DNA of 64,000 bases from Clostridia bacterium (GCA_018399635.1 JAGYOH010000007.1:62001-126000); one strand, 5' to 3'. Shown: positions 1-9,214, numbered from the stretch's first letter. Notes: generated from the letters alone by a model not told the origin. A program made the numbers and translations.

Positions 1-926
1 TTTCTCAGATTGAGCATGATGTACTCGAATTCTTCGTCCCCGGGTCTCTCCACGCTCCCCCGGGGCCTTTCCCCCCGGACGACGGCCTGGTGGTAGTCGC
101 TGAAAGACCTGTGGTTTTCATACCTCAGACCCTCAAGATGGCCGTGGGCACCGGGACCAAGTCCCACATAGGGCTCCCCGGACCAGTAGATCAGATTGTG
201 CCGCGATTCATAGCCCGGTCTGGCAAAGTTTGAAATTTCGTATCGCATCAGCCCTTCAGCTTCAAGGGTCTCCTTGATCAGGGCGAACATTTCCCGGTCC
301 AGGTCGTCGGTGACCGGCTCCAGAAGGCCCGCCGACAGCCTTTGGTGGAAGTCGGTGCCCTCATCGTAACTCAAGCCGTAGGTGGAGATATGGGGGGCTC
401 CCAGGCCGATGAAGGCCGCCAGGTCCTCCCCGACCTCCTTGAGACTCTGACCCGGAAGACCGTAAATCAGGTCGATATTGAAGTTTTCAAAGCCCGAGGC
501 CTTGATGAGGGCCACCTTCCCGGCCGCCTGGGTAAAGTCGTGTCCCCTGCCCATGGTCACCAGGTGCCGGTCATGGGAAGTCTGGATTCCCATGCTGATG
601 CGGTTGATGCCCAGTGCCCGGTAGCCCTCAAGCTTCCCGGCGGTGAGGGATTCCGGATTCACCTCGATGGTGATTTCTGTGAAGTCCCGCTTCCCGAGGG
701 CCGCAAAAATCGTCTTCAGATCCTCGATTTCCAACAGACTCGGGGTCCCTCCCCCCAGATAGAGGGTGGTGGCGCCGGACAGGTCCTCCTGATAGAGCCG
801 GATCTCCCCGACCAGGTCCCGGACATAGTCCCCCATCCCCTCCAGGTGGGTGGATGAAAGGAAGTGACAGTAATGACACTTCCTTTCGCAGAAGGGGACA
901 TGGATGTAGACTCCTTTATTTTTCAT
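1..926 (-). CDS. hemW: HemW, radical SAM heme chaperone (partial)
   Basis: Radical SAM protein of the HemN/HemW family, in bacteria a heme-binding chaperone rather than a true coproporphyrinogen oxidase. Its ATG (926-924) overlaps the lepA stop by 11 bases. Near residue 12 the translation shows [10 protein letters not shown], the CX3CX2C iron-sulfur motif, followed by LYLGGGTPS and GIQTSHD, all usual for the family. About 308 residues are visible and the frame runs off base 1 without a stop, so roughly the last 70 residues (HemW C-terminal domain) lie outside the window. The residue after the third cysteine is His where family members usually have Asp. lepA-hemW is a common Firmicute operon, often continuing into hrcA-grpE-dnaK. 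The identification is secure. HemW versus HemN is judged from context and the short N-terminus. Confidence 0.93.
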   Translation of the reverse strand, partial: MKNKGVYIHVPFCERKCHYCHFLSSTHLEGMGDYVRDLVGEIRLYQEDLSGATTLYLGGGTPSLLEIEDLKTIFAALGKRDFTEITIEVNPESLTAGKLEGYRALGINRISMGIQTSHDRHLVTMGRGHDFTQAAGKVALIKASGFENFNIDLIYGLPGQSLKEVGEDLAAFIGLGAPHISTYGLSYDEGTDFHQRLSAGLLEPVTDDLDREMFALIKETLEAEGLMRYEISNFARPGYESRHNLIYWSGEPYVGLGPGAHGHLEGLRYENHRSFSDYHQAVVRGERPRGSVERPGDEEFEYIMLNLR

Positions 927-2724
927 CGAATTTGAGCACCGATAAAAAGGCGTTCTGGGGCACGTCGACACTGCCCAACTGCCGCATTTTTTTCTTGCCT
1001 TCCTTTTGTTTTTCCAGGAGCTTGCGTTTTCGACTGATGTCTCCACCATAACATTTGGCCAGGACGTCCTTGCGCATGGCCTTGATGTCCTCCCTGGCCA
1101 CGATTTTGTTGCCGATGGCGGCCTGGATGGGAATGACGAACATCTGACGCGGAATCGCATCCTTCAGACGCTCGCAGATCTGTCGTCCCCTGGCCACGGC
1201 CTTGGTCTCATGGACGATGAGGCTGAAGGCATCGATGACCTCCTTGTTGATGAGGACGTCGAGCTTGACCAGCTTTGACTCCTGGTAATCCTTGAAGTGG
1301 TAATCCAGGGACCCGTAGCCCCGGGTTTTCGACTTCAAAGCGTCGAAGAAATCGTAGATCACCTCGTTGAGGGGCAGGTCGTAGGTGAGGATGACCCGTT
1401 TGTCATCGATATAGTGCATGTGGTCCATGGTTCCCCGGCGGTTCTGGCACAGTTCCATGATATTGCCGACGTATTCCGAGGGAACGATGATATCCGCCTT
1501 GACCACGGGTTCTTCAATTCTCGTGATTCTGGTGACCTCGGGCAGGTTGGTGGGATTCTGAACCATGATGACCTCGCCGTCGGTCTTGGTCACCCGGTAA
1601 ATGACGCTGGGACTGGTGGCGATGATGTCGAGATCGTATTCCCGTTCCAGCCGCTCCTGGACGATTTCAAGGTGCAGGAGGCCGAGAAAGCCGCAGCGGA
1701 AACCGAAGCCCAGGGCCACGGAGGTTTCCGCCTCGAAGGAGATGGCGGCATCATTGAGCTGCAGTTTTTCCAGGGCGTCACGGATGTCCTCATAGTGCTC
1801 GCCGTCGGCGGGATAGATGCCGCAGAAGACCATGGGGGTGGCCTTTTTATAGCCCGGGAGGGCCTTGAGGGTGGGGTTTTTTTTCTGGGTGATGGTATCC
1901 CCCACGCGACAATCCCCGACGTTCTTGATGCTTGCGCACACGTAACCCACATCCCCGGCCTTGAGCTGGGGAATGGCCAGCATGGTGGGTGAAAAGAATC
2001 CCACTTCGGCAACCTCGAAATGCTTGTTCTGGGCCATCATGGTGATCTGGTCACCCTTTTTGACGGTGCCGTCCAGGACCCGGATCATGGCGATGGCACC
2101 TTTATAGGTATCATAAAAACTGTCGAAAATCAGGGCCTTGAGGGGGGCGTCGATGTCCCCGGTGGGTGCCGGCACCTTTTTCACCACCGCCTCGAGAACG
2201 TCTCGGACATTGAGACCCTCCTTGGCGCTGATCATGGGGGCGTCCTCGGCGATGATTCCGATGGTTTCTTCGATTTCGCGCTTGATTTCCTCCGGCCGTG
2301 CACTGGGCAGATCGATTTTGTTGAGTACCGGCACGATTTCCAGCCCCTGCTCGTCGGCGAGATAGACATTGGCCAGGGTCTGGGCCTCCACCCCCTGGGC
2401 GGCGTCCACCACCAGGACCGCCCCTTCACAGGCGGCCAGGGATCTGGAGACCTCATAGGTGAAGTCCACATGTCCCGGCGTATCGATCAGATTGAGGATG
2501 TATTCCTCCCCGTCAAGGGCCTTGTAGACCAGCCGGGTGGTCTGAAGCTTGATGGTGATCCCCCGCTCCCGCTCAAGATCCATGCTGTCGAGGATCTGTT
2601 CCTTCATTTCCCGCTGGGTCAGCTGGCCGGTACTCTCGATGAGCCGGTCCGCCAGGGTGGATTTCCCGTGATCGATATGGGCGATGATTGAAAAATTTCT
2701 AATATGGGCTTGTCTGATGTCCAT
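916..2724 (-). CDS. lepA: Elongation factor 4 (LepA), ribosomal back-translocase GTPase
   Basis: Ribosome-associated translational GTPase of the EF-G-like family. From the chosen start it is 602 residues, the usual LepA length. The G domain is clear: AHIDHGKST (P-loop), DTPGHVDF and NKIDLPSA. The C-terminal LepA-specific domain ends in a lysine-rich tail ([15 protein letters not shown]). I prefer the ATG at 2724 because AAGG lies about 8 bases upstream; the in-frame ATG at 2733 directly abuts that sequence. Transcription is divergent from rpsT, and hemW follows with overlapping ends, so the pair is very probably co-transcribed. Confidence 0.97.
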   Translation of the reverse strand: MDIRQAHIRNFSIIAHIDHGKSTLADRLIESTGQLTQREMKEQILDSMDLERERGITIKLQTTRLVYKALDGEEYILNLIDTPGHVDFTYEVSRSLAACEGAVLVVDAAQGVEAQTLANVYLADEQGLEIVPVLNKIDLPSARPEEIKREIEETIGIIAEDAPMISAKEGLNVRDVLEAVVKKVPAPTGDIDAPLKALIFDSFYDTYKGAIAMIRVLDGTVKKGDQITMMAQNKHFEVAEVGFFSPTMLAIPQLKAGDVGYVCASIKNVGDCRVGDTITQKKNPTLKALPGYKKATPMVFCGIYPADGEHYEDIRDALEKLQLNDAAISFEAETSVALGFGFRCGFLGLLHLEIVQERLEREYDLDIIATSPSVIYRVTKTDGEVIMVQNPTNLPEVTRITRIEEPVVKADIIVPSEYVGNIMELCQNRRGTMDHMHYIDDKRVILTYDLPLNEVIYDFFDALKSKTRGYGSLDYHFKDYQESKLVKLDVLINKEVIDAFSLIVHETKAVARGRQICERLKDAIPRQMFVIPIQAAIGNKIVAREDIKAMRKDVLAKCYGGDISRKRKLLEKQKEGKKKMRQLGSVDVPQNAFLSVLKFDEK

Positions 2725-2757
2725 GGTTTTCATCCTTTTTTGGTAGAATTCCTATCA

Positions 2758-2766
2758 ATTATAACA
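2758..2766 (-). promoter_or_regulatory. Extended -10 promoter for lepA-hemW
   Basis: On the minus strand the sequence reads TGTTATAAT, a perfect -10 hexamer with an upstream TGN extension, about 35 bases before the lepA start. A weak -35 (TTTAAG) lies 17 bases upstream. Predicted from sequence only. Confidence 0.55.
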
Positions 2767-2797
2767 GAAGGGCCTTCTTACTTAAAGAAATTTATTG

Positions 2798-2826
2798 TTG
2801 ATTTTATCAGGCAAAGATGATAGAAT
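2798..2826 (+). promoter_or_regulatory. SigmaA-type promoter for rpsT
   Basis: TTGATT (2798-2803) and TAGAAT (2821-2826) are separated by exactly 17 bases, about 35 bases upstream of the rpsT start. This is a good housekeeping promoter in the lepA/rpsT divergent region. Confidence 0.6.
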
Positions 2827-2861
2827 CAGTTTGTTAATTTACATCGAGGGAGGTGAATATA

Positions 2862-3125
2862 ATGGCAAATATTAAAGCGGCTAAGAAAAAAATCAAGGTC
2901 ATCGGCAAAAAGACCGCGATCAACAAATCTCGAAAGTCAGCCTTAAAAGGTGCTATTAAAAAATTCGATGAAGCAGTGATCCTTGGCGATAAGGAAAAAG
3001 CTCAGGAGCAGTTTGTCAAAGCGCAGAAAATGCTCAAGCAGACGGCTACAAAGAGTACCATCCACGCCAACACTGCGGCTAGAAAAACATCAAGAATGGC
3101 AAAGAAACTCAACACCCTGGCCTAA
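2862..3125 (+). CDS. rpsT: 30S ribosomal protein S20
   Basis: Small-subunit protein S20, which binds 16S rRNA. The 87-residue product begins MANIKAAKKK, is strongly basic (KKIKVIGKKTAINKSRKS) and ends HANTAARKTSRMAKKL, all typical of the family. The ATG at 2862 is 7 bases after a strong GGGAGGTG ribosome binding site (2848-2855); a GTG at 2853 lies inside that site and is rejected. It is a monocistronic gene with its own promoter and terminator, facing away from lepA and toward holA. Confidence 0.98.
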   Translation: MANIKAAKKKIKVIGKKTAINKSRKSALKGAIKKFDEAVILGDKEKAQEQFVKAQKMLKQTATKSTIHANTAARKTSRMAKKLNTLA

Positions 3126-3163
3126 TCAGCCCTAAATTATATTCACCGTCAAATATGAATTGA

Positions 3164-3193
3164 AGCGTACCCACCGTGTCGGGTACGCTTTTT
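3164..3193 (+). terminator. Rho-independent terminator of rpsT
   Basis: Perfect 9-bp inverted repeat AGCGTACCC / GGGTACGCT (3164-3172 and 3181-3189) with an 8-base loop, followed by a short T run. It lies 38 bases after the rpsT stop. Confidence 0.9.
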
Positions 3194-3203
3194 AGTGTGT
3201 CTT

Positions 3204-3239
3204 GTGAACTACCCTCCATTGAAATGCCGGGTAGTTCAC
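3204..3239. repeat. Perfect 11-bp palindrome at the 3' end of holA
   Basis: GTGAACTACCC (3204-3214) is exactly inverted at 3229-3239 around a 14-base loop. The holA stop codon lies inside the right arm. There is no T run on either strand, so it is not a classical terminator, though it could protect or end the holA message. The same 11-mer forms the outer edge of the IS200/IS605-type right end at 63659-63669. Confidence 0.6.
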
Positions 3240-4234
3240 TGGTTGAGGTCGAAGAGCAGGCTCTCGAGATGGGCCCTCGGATTCATTTTCTGCTGTTTGG
3301 CCTTCATCTCGTAGACCAGACAGGTCTCGTAAGCTCTCAGGAGCTTTTTTTTCGTGGTGGCCCCTATCCGCTGATGGATCATCTTCACTGGATAATCGCT
3401 TTTGAAACCCAGAATCTCCTGCTGCACCTTGTAGGGCAGCCCCTGGTCCCCCAGAACCCTGGCAATGACCATATTGTGGTACTGCTTGGAAAGCAGGGGG
3501 AAAATTTCAAAGGCGGTGTGTCCCTTCTGAAAGAGGTCGTCGAGGATTTTCAGGGTTCTTGACAGGTCCTTCTCCAGGAGGGAATCCGTCAGGGCGAAGA
3601 GATTCACCTCCAGGGGCATGACCATCAGTTTCTTCAGATCCTCTATCTCGATGATCGCCTTGCCGATGGCGGCGATTTTTTTGATTTCATTTTCCATATG
3701 GTAGAGACTGATTCGCTGGTCCCGGTCATTGTAATAGGAATATTGAACAAAAAAATCCAGGGACTGGTTGGAGAGCTTCTTGTCAAGACCCTTGAAACGC
3801 TTGATCACCCACTGCCTGAACGCCCTGGGGTCGAGCTTTTCAAAGGCCACCAGGGGGACGGCCTCCTTTTGCAGCTGCTTGAAGGTCTTCGACATCTTGT
3901 TGGGAAAAACCAGCAGAAGCAGCTGGCCCTCGGCGGCCTTCACCAGGGCCTTCAGGCTGCCCTCATCGGGATTGACCCCCTCCAGATGATGCACCACTGC
4001 AAACTTTTTCCCCCCCATGAGCACCGGGGTGTTGAGGAAATCCATGACCTGTTGGAGGGTGGCCTCCTCCAGATCGAAGATCCCATGATTGAAGGCCTCC
4101 ATGCCCTCGGCCATCACCCTGGAAGCCAGGGCCTCCAGGGTGTGGTCATAGAGATAGGGTTCCCGGTTCACCACCAGGTAGACCGGCTCCAGAAGATTTT
4201 CTTTGCCTGCTTTGAGGATTTCTAAATAATTCAT
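3236..4234 (-). CDS. holA: DNA polymerase III subunit delta
   Basis: Clamp-loader delta subunit, which opens the beta sliding clamp. The 332-residue protein has the family layout: N-terminal MNYLEILKAGKE and VYLVVNREPYLYDHT, a central FPNKMSKTFKQLQKE region, and C-terminal helices including FPLLSKQYHNMVIAR and HPRIGATTKK-like text ahead of the end. AAGGAGA precedes the ATG. It starts 15 bases after comEC, the standard comEC-holA order in Firmicutes, and converges on rpsT. Like other Firmicute HolA proteins it lacks obvious Walker motifs. Confidence 0.93.
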   Translation of the reverse strand: MNYLEILKAGKENLLEPVYLVVNREPYLYDHTLEALASRVMAEGMEAFNHGIFDLEEATLQQVMDFLNTPVLMGGKKFAVVHHLEGVNPDEGSLKALVKAAEGQLLLLVFPNKMSKTFKQLQKEAVPLVAFEKLDPRAFRQWVIKRFKGLDKKLSNQSLDFFVQYSYYNDRDQRISLYHMENEIKKIAAIGKAIIEIEDLKKLMVMPLEVNLFALTDSLLEKDLSRTLKILDDLFQKGHTAFEIFPLLSKQYHNMVIARVLGDQGLPYKVQQEILGFKSDYPVKMIHQRIGATTKKKLLRAYETCLVYEMKAKQQKMNPRAHLESLLFDLNQ

Positions 4235-4249
4235 CAGGTCTCCTTGGCT

Positions 4250-6343
4250 CTATAAGAATTTGTATCGGATGCGATTCTTCCCTGGGTCGAATTTCATCAG
4301 TATCGTTCCGGTATCTCTGGTGATGAAGACCCGCCGCCCATGGGTCTCAAGGACCTTGATCACCTCCGGGGAAGGATGGCCGTGGGGATTGTCTTCTCCC
4401 ACGGATACCACGGCGATGACGGGGCTGAGTCCCTGGATCCAGGCTTCTGAGGAGGAGGTGTCCGAGCCGTGGTGGGGCACCTTGAGAACGGCCGCTTCCA
4501 CCCTCGGCAGAGCCTTTTCATTGTCCGCGAGGATGTCCCCGGTATAGAGGACCCCAAGCCCCCTGCAAGTGGCCAGAACCACCAGGGAGTGCTGGTTTTT
4601 GTCCGGGACGTCAAGACCCTTCGGGGGCCAGAGGACTTCAAAACGACCCTCCCCCAGGGAAAAGGCATCCCCGGCCCCGGTGATGACAAGTTGATTATAC
4701 AATATTTCCACCTCTTTTAGAATCCCCGGGTCCTCCAGCAGCAGGATGTCGATCTTTTTCTCCGTCATATGCCGCAGGCCACCGTAGTGATCGAGGTGAC
4801 CGTGGCTGAGCCAGGCGACATCGATGACCCCCACTCCGAGATAGTCAAGGAACCGGCCCATTTCATAGGACTGCCCGGCATCCATCATCACCACCCTGCC
4901 GTCATAGCGCCACAGGGCGCCGTCGGCGTTGCCCGCATCCAGGAAAAAGAGGGCGTCATGGGTCAGTTGATGAAAGAGACCGTGGACCGTCAGACCCAGG
5001 CCCAGGACCAGGCCGTAGAGGATGCTTCTGGCCCTGCCCAGATCCTCCAGGGACTCTCCCAAAAGCCATTTCAGAAAAAGCGCCAGGTAATAGAGCCACA
5101 GCACCGGTTCAATGGGGGTCTTGAGTCTCAGGACGCCCAGGGTGATGCCCTCAAGCCCCTCGAGACCCCAGAGGATGCCTTCATAGACCGTCCGGACCAG
5201 GCCGTCGAAAATCATCAGGGGCATGGGGAGCAGGGCCACCAGCAGGCTGAGGGGGAGGATAAGCGACATCAGCCCCACCAGCAGGAGATTGACAGGGAGA
5301 CTCAGAAGATTGAAGACCGGTTCGATGACGAGGAGGAGGGGGAAAATCCCCGTGTAGACCTTGACAAACCCCAGGGCCTTGATGCCGTCCCCCAGGGCCA
5401 GGGCCGCCAGAAAACTCAGCTGAAAGCCGAGACTGTAGACCACATAGGGATTGTGGACCACAAAGAGGATTCCCAGGACTCCCAGGGCGGTGGGGGCATC
5501 ATAGGGGGCCTCCAGCCGGGTGGCCAGCTCCCTGTACAGCTCTTGTCCCACCCCCCGGAGCACCGAAACGTGAAAGCCGCTGAGCAGGGCCAGCAACAGC
5601 AGCAGGGCGACCACCAGGGCCTTCCGGAGCCAGTAGAAGACCCCCATTCTCCTGAGCCCTTCGGAGAGACTGCCGGCGATGATGGAGACATGCAGACCCG
5701 AGACCACCAGAAGGTGGGTCAATCCGAAGTGGTTGAAGAGGTCCAGGGTCTCCCCGGACAAGGCCTCCCTGGTCCCGAAAAAGAGGGTCAGGAGCAGGGG
5801 GCCCACCTGGCCGAACCTCGTTTGAAAATTCTCATGAAGCCGCCCCAGCACCCTGGCTCTCAGACTCCTCCGGCTCTCAAGCAGATTTCCCTCCTCCACC
5901 GGCAAGACGTAATAAAAATTTTTCGAGCGCTCATGGAGGCCCGGGTCATAGGACAAAAAATCAAAGGCGACATCATTCACCCTCAGCTGCCCCGTCACCC
6001 TGATTCGATCGCCGTCATCGACCCCGGGGATGTCGAAATTCTCAAGCATGATTTTCTTGCCGGTGGCGCCCTCCCTCAGATAGGGGTCCTCCCTGCCGAG
6101 GGGATCCAGATAGTGCAGGTCTCCCTCTAAGGCGGTCCACCCCTCCTCCAGGGGAAATTTCAGCCAGAGACTGAGACCCACCCCCAGGAGGATCAAGAGG
6201 ATCATGATCAGATGACCCGGTTTTTTGGCAAAGAGTCCACCGGTTCCCAGGAGGAGGACCAGGAAAACCCCGGTTTCTCCCCTCAAGAGAAAATAAACGA
6301 GCATGTATTGGATCATGGCCGCAATCAAAAGGGTTCGTCTCAT
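4250..6343 (-). CDS. comEC: ComEC/Rec2 DNA uptake channel protein
   Basis: Integral membrane protein forming the DNA import channel in natural transformation. The 697-residue protein begins with hydrophobic segments, then an OB-like soluble region (GDRIRVTGQLRV). The competence core follows with GLTHLLVVSGLHVSI and SVLRGVGQE, and the C-terminus is a metallo-beta-lactamase-like domain with LDAGNADGAL, WLSHGHLDHYGG and KVPHHGSDTS. The expected metal-binding cluster is therefore present. The ATG given here sits inside a 19-bp hairpin and has no clear ribosome binding site; in-frame ATGs at 6316 and 6304 are alternatives. Together with comEA at 21.7-22.2 kb it suggests competence or other DNA uptake. 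Confidence 0.93.
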   Translation of the reverse strand: MRRTLLIAAMIQYMLVYFLLRGETGVFLVLLLGTGGLFAKKPGHLIMILLILLGVGLSLWLKFPLEEGWTALEGDLHYLDPLGREDPYLREGATGKKIMLENFDIPGVDDGDRIRVTGQLRVNDVAFDFLSYDPGLHERSKNFYYVLPVEEGNLLESRRSLRARVLGRLHENFQTRFGQVGPLLLTLFFGTREALSGETLDLFNHFGLTHLLVVSGLHVSIIAGSLSEGLRRMGVFYWLRKALVVALLLLLALLSGFHVSVLRGVGQELYRELATRLEAPYDAPTALGVLGILFVVHNPYVVYSLGFQLSFLAALALGDGIKALGFVKVYTGIFPLLLVIEPVFNLLSLPVNLLLVGLMSLILPLSLLVALLPMPLMIFDGLVRTVYEGILWGLEGLEGITLGVLRLKTPIEPVLWLYYLALFLKWLLGESLEDLGRARSILYGLVLGLGLTVHGLFHQLTHDALFFLDAGNADGALWRYDGRVVMMDAGQSYEMGRFLDYLGVGVIDVAWLSHGHLDHYGGLRHMTEKKIDILLLEDPGILKEVEILYNQLVITGAGDAFSLGEGRFEVLWPPKGLDVPDKNQHSLVVLATCRGLGVLYTGDILADNEKALPRVEAAVLKVPHHGSDTSSSEAWIQGLSPVIAVVSVGEDNPHGHPSPEVIKVLETHGRRVFITRDTGTILMKFDPGKNRIRYKFL

Positions 6344-6369
6344 ACTCAGCAGTATGGGACGAACCCTTT
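6328..6369 (-). other. Long hairpin spanning the comEC start codon
   Basis: Bases 6328-6346 pair with 6351-6369: 12 perfect bp (AAAGGGTTCGTC arm) plus 7 inner pairs, one a G-T, around a 4-base loop. On the minus strand the hairpin is followed by TTTTG, so it could be an intrinsic terminator of the upstream transporter gene. It also buries the comEC ATG (6343-6341). Confidence 0.75.
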
Positions 6370-6392
6370 GGCTTTTGAAGACTTGTCGGGAA

Positions 6393-6929
6393 TTATTCCA
6401 TCCGGTTCTTGATTTTTTTGTAGGTCAGTCCGCTTTTTTCCAGGGCCAGCAGCACCGGCAGGGCCAGGATGCCGCCGCCGATTCCCTGAATGATATTGGG
6501 ACCGATGCCGATCAGGGCCCCTTTGAAACCGTAAAGGGCGGACTCATAGATGTAATAGCCGCTCACCATGACCAGGGTCCCGAGAGCCACACTCAGGCTG
6601 AAGGCCAAGGCCTTTTTGCCGAAGGTATTCTCGTCCTTGGCCAGGGCTCTGTAGACCAGACCCACTGCCAGGGCGTCCAGGCCCTTGATCATGAAGGTGG
6701 GAACGGCGTAAATCAGATATCCCGAGAAGAAATCCGCCAGAAAGGATCCGAAGGCTGCGGCGAGAAAACCGTACACCGGCCCCAGCAGAATCCCGCTGAG
6801 ATAAACCAGGGTGTCCCCTATATGGATGTACCCCTTGGTGGGGGTTGGCACTTGAATGAGCATGGTTCCCACGGTGACCATGGCTGCAAAAAGTCCGGTA
6901 AGGATGATATAGATCAGATTTTTTTTCAT
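6393..6929 (-). CDS. ECF transporter S component (vitamin uptake)
   Basis: Small membrane protein of 178 residues with about five or six hydrophobic segments. The pattern GYIHIGDTLVYLSGILLGP followed by GFLAAAFGSFLADFFSGY matches the substrate-binding S component family of energy-coupling factor transporters. It would pair with a shared EcfA/EcfA'/EcfT module encoded elsewhere. The start has a canonical AAAGGAGG site 5 bases upstream. No riboswitch is apparent in the 53 bases before the gene, so the substrate (a B vitamin or related molecule) cannot be named. It is separated from comEC by the strong hairpin. Confidence 0.85.
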   Translation of the reverse strand: MKKNLIYIILTGLFAAMVTVGTMLIQVPTPTKGYIHIGDTLVYLSGILLGPVYGFLAAAFGSFLADFFSGYLIYAVPTFMIKGLDALAVGLVYRALAKDENTFGKKALAFSLSVALGTLVMVSGYYIYESALYGFKGALIGIGPNIIQGIGGGILALPVLLALEKSGLTYKKIKNRME

Positions 6930-6982
6930 TGTGACCTCCTTTGCCAGTAGTCTACCACCATCCGTGCCATTGTCAAAGTAAT

Positions 6983-8788
6983 TTATTCGCTTTTTTCATC
7001 CTCCGTACCCATACAGTTATAAAATTCCTCCACGGCTTCGATTTCCTCCTTGTTCAGATGATACATTTCGTAGACCTGCCGGTCGATGGTCTTGAGCACA
7101 GAGGAATCCCCGGAGGCCATGTAGGCCTTCACGGCGGCTTCAAGGGCTTCTGAATGGGCGTACTTGATTGGAATGCGTCTCAAGGGGGTCGCATACATTT
7201 CAAGGATGGGGCCCTTTTTCTTTCCCCGGTTGTAAAGCCAGAAATACATCAATCTGGAGTTGAGAATCCCCGCAATGATTTCCAGGGAAAAATAGTCTCC
7301 CCGGGGGATGATATAGTAGACATCGGCGCTGGCATAGAAATCCTCCCGGGAAATCATGAACCGGTTCATGCGGTTGCGGTGGGGAACCACGATTTTTTCC
7401 AGGGTGAAAATCTCTTCTTCCCTGGGCCACTGCAGGGCGTACCAGCTCCTTTTTCCCTCCTTGACCTCTCTGCGGTCCTCAAGAATCGGCCTGAAGGAGG
7501 ACAGGTACCGGTATTCGACGTCCTCGGCTGTCAGACCCTCCTTGCCGGTGAGATAGAGGATCCACTTGTCAGAGGGTTTTTTCAAGGTGAAGTGGTCGAT
7601 GTGGGAGTTCTTGTAGAAGGGTCTGAGGTATTTGGAAGACAAGAGGTTGTTGGCCTTGATCTCCTCCTCGGAAAGCACGAAAATCCCCTGGGACCCCCGG
7701 GCGTCAATTTCATAGGACAGCTGTTTCTTTTCATGCAGCACGTCCGCTCCCGAAACGATGCCCTGGTGGATGTCGAAGAAATCCCCCAGCAGGAAGGTGC
7801 TTTCCTCCTTGATTTTTTTAATCAGGCGGTAATCCTGATTCTTGGTGTAGACCTCGATGGTGTTGTAATCCCCGTAGAGGGCCTCCTCCGACAGGGTGAA
7901 ATCCCCCTCCTCCACCAGAATCCGGGTCGGTGTACCGATTTTTTTGACGCCGGTGACCATGATGACATTGTGCTGTCCCAGGGCTTCCTTGAAGAGCTTT
8001 TCATCCCGATAATTGTTGATTTCGTAGATGGTGATCTTTTCCTTGAGATAGTTTCTGAGCCTGGAGGCCCCGTCAGCGGTGAAGAAGTAGTTGGTGGTGA
8101 TGGTCCCCATGACTCCCTCCTTCGACAGATGCTCCCAGCCCAGATAGAGAAAATAATGGTACAGGTCCATCTTGCTCTCATAAAAACGCTGCCCGAAGGG
8201 GGTCTTTTTGAGGCGGTTGAAAAAGACCTTGTGGTTCTTCTCTCCGATATAAGGCGGATTCCCCAGAAGGATGTCAAAGGTTTCTTCAATGTCGGCCGCC
8301 AGGGCATCCCCGGGAAAAACCTTGAGTTTCAGGTCCTCGGGGAAGGACTCGAATCTACCCAGGATCCGGTTGATATAAATCAGCAGGGACTCCTCCGACA
8401 AATCGTAGGCATGAAAATTTTCAACCAGTCCCTTGAGGGTCTCGTCATTTTCCGGAGCCAGATAATCCACCAGGGCCAGCAGAAGATTTCCCGTGCCCGA
8501 TGAAAAATCAGCGATTTTCGATTGATAGGGATCCCCATGATAGTAGGCCAGGGTCTTTTCCACAATCCTCAGGGCGATGGGCTCAGGCGTGTAATAACTG
8601 CCTGTCCGGGTCTTCAGATCCTTCGACAGATCATGCTCCGGGGCGGTATCCAGAAAAAGCTCCCGATACAGGTCCCTTTCAGACAAGTGGAAGTCATAAA
8701 AGCGGTCCATATAGGCTTCATAGGTCTCGTAGTTGATGTTGAAGCCGTCTAGGACTTCGTGGATGGATTGAATCAATCTTCTGGACAT
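6983..8788 (-). CDS. Eco57I/TaqI-type adenine-specific DNA methyltransferase (orphan, CamA-like)
   Basis: N6-adenine DNA methyltransferase of 601 residues. GSYYTPE (near 64), DFSSGTGN (near 95, SAM binding) and NPPYIGE (near 178, catalytic) are in the order of Eco57I-like enzymes. A C-terminal target-recognition region carries WYALQWPRE and ASADVYY. I see no nuclease motif and no adjacent restriction gene, so it looks like a solitary methyltransferase. The layout and these C-terminal motifs recall the epigenetic enzyme CamA of Clostridioides difficile, but that is a resemblance from memory, not an alignment. The start is ATG 8788 with GGAGG 5 bases upstream. It follows two unrecognised genes across a terminator-like hairpin. 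Confidence 0.88.
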   Translation of the reverse strand: MSRRLIQSIHEVLDGFNINYETYEAYMDRFYDFHLSERDLYRELFLDTAPEHDLSKDLKTRTGSYYTPEPIALRIVEKTLAYYHGDPYQSKIADFSSGTGNLLLALVDYLAPENDETLKGLVENFHAYDLSEESLLIYINRILGRFESFPEDLKLKVFPGDALAADIEETFDILLGNPPYIGEKNHKVFFNRLKKTPFGQRFYESKMDLYHYFLYLGWEHLSKEGVMGTITTNYFFTADGASRLRNYLKEKITIYEINNYRDEKLFKEALGQHNVIMVTGVKKIGTPTRILVEEGDFTLSEEALYGDYNTIEVYTKNQDYRLIKKIKEESTFLLGDFFDIHQGIVSGADVLHEKKQLSYEIDARGSQGIFVLSEEEIKANNLLSSKYLRPFYKNSHIDHFTLKKPSDKWILYLTGKEGLTAEDVEYRYLSSFRPILEDRREVKEGKRSWYALQWPREEEIFTLEKIVVPHRNRMNRFMISREDFYASADVYYIIPRGDYFSLEIIAGILNSRLMYFWLYNRGKKKGPILEMYATPLRRIPIKYAHSEALEAAVKAYMASGDSSVLKTIDRQVYEMYHLNKEEIEAVEEFYNCMGTEDEKSE

Positions 8789-8800
8789 AATGACCTCCAA

Positions 8801-8831
8801 AAATAGTTTGACCCGGCGGTCAAACTATTTT
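8801..8831 (-). terminator. Terminator-like hairpin directly before the methyltransferase RBS
   Basis: Perfect 12-bp inverted repeat AAATAGTTTGAC / GTCAAACTATTT (8801-8812, 8819-8830) with a 6-base loop and T runs on both strands. It includes the stop codon of the upstream gene (8827-8825) and ends where the GGAGG site of the methyltransferase begins. It may act as an intergenic terminator or attenuator. Confidence 0.75.
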
Positions 8832-9214
8832 TTATAGGCGTAACGGTCGCCACCGATCTTTTTGACCCCCGGCAAGGACACGATGATTTCATCGACCAGC
8901 AGGTCGAAGTCGGGGATGCTGATGTCGATACCCTTTTTCTTGAGATGCTTCATGATGGTGATCAGACGAATATGGTAGTGGTTGGGATTCCTGAAAAAAG
9001 CATGTCTGAGAATCAGGTCCTTGACCTTCTCCAAGTCCACTTCCTGGCAGCTGACGATTTTTTTTTGAACCTGTTCGATCAGTTGGCTGAGATCCTCGGA
9101 GGGTTCGGCCTGTTCCTCGTTGATTTGTTTCATCCGGTGGATTACTTCCTCCATGGATAAGTGGTCGAAATTCTTCGAGCCTTCCTCCCGCTTTTCCTTC
9201 GGGGGATAGTCCAT
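8825..9214 (-). CDS. Hypothetical protein, 129 aa
   Basis: I do not recognise this protein. The first 45 residues are highly charged (MDYPPKEKREEG, then Glu-rich helices such as LSQLIEQVQKK), followed by DLILRHAFFRNPNHYHIRL and a C-terminal block ending GVKKIGGDRYAYKK. The basic, compact C-terminus could be a winged-helix-like nucleic-acid or protein-binding module, but I see no diagnostic motif. The ATG at 9214 has AAAGGAG 10 bases upstream. Upstream in-frame codons exist, but the earlier stretch looks non-coding. It lies 65 bases after the 9280-10185 gene and is followed by the hairpin and the methyltransferase, suggesting a three-gene unit. Confidence 0.65.
   Translation of the reverse strand: MDYPPKEKREEGSKNFDHLSMEEVIHRMKQINEEQAEPSEDLSQLIEQVQKKIVSCQEVDLEKVKDLILRHAFFRNPNHYHIRLITIMKHLKKKGIDISIPDFDLLVDEIIVSLPGVKKIGGDRYAYKK

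Noticed and set aside
1-926. hemW as a truncated pseudogene
   Set aside because: The frame is simply cut by the window edge; there is no internal stop or frameshift.
4769-6130. 453-codon plus-strand frame, Gln- and His-rich
   Set aside because: Antisense to comEC; low-complexity composition typical of reversed hydrophobic coding sequence.
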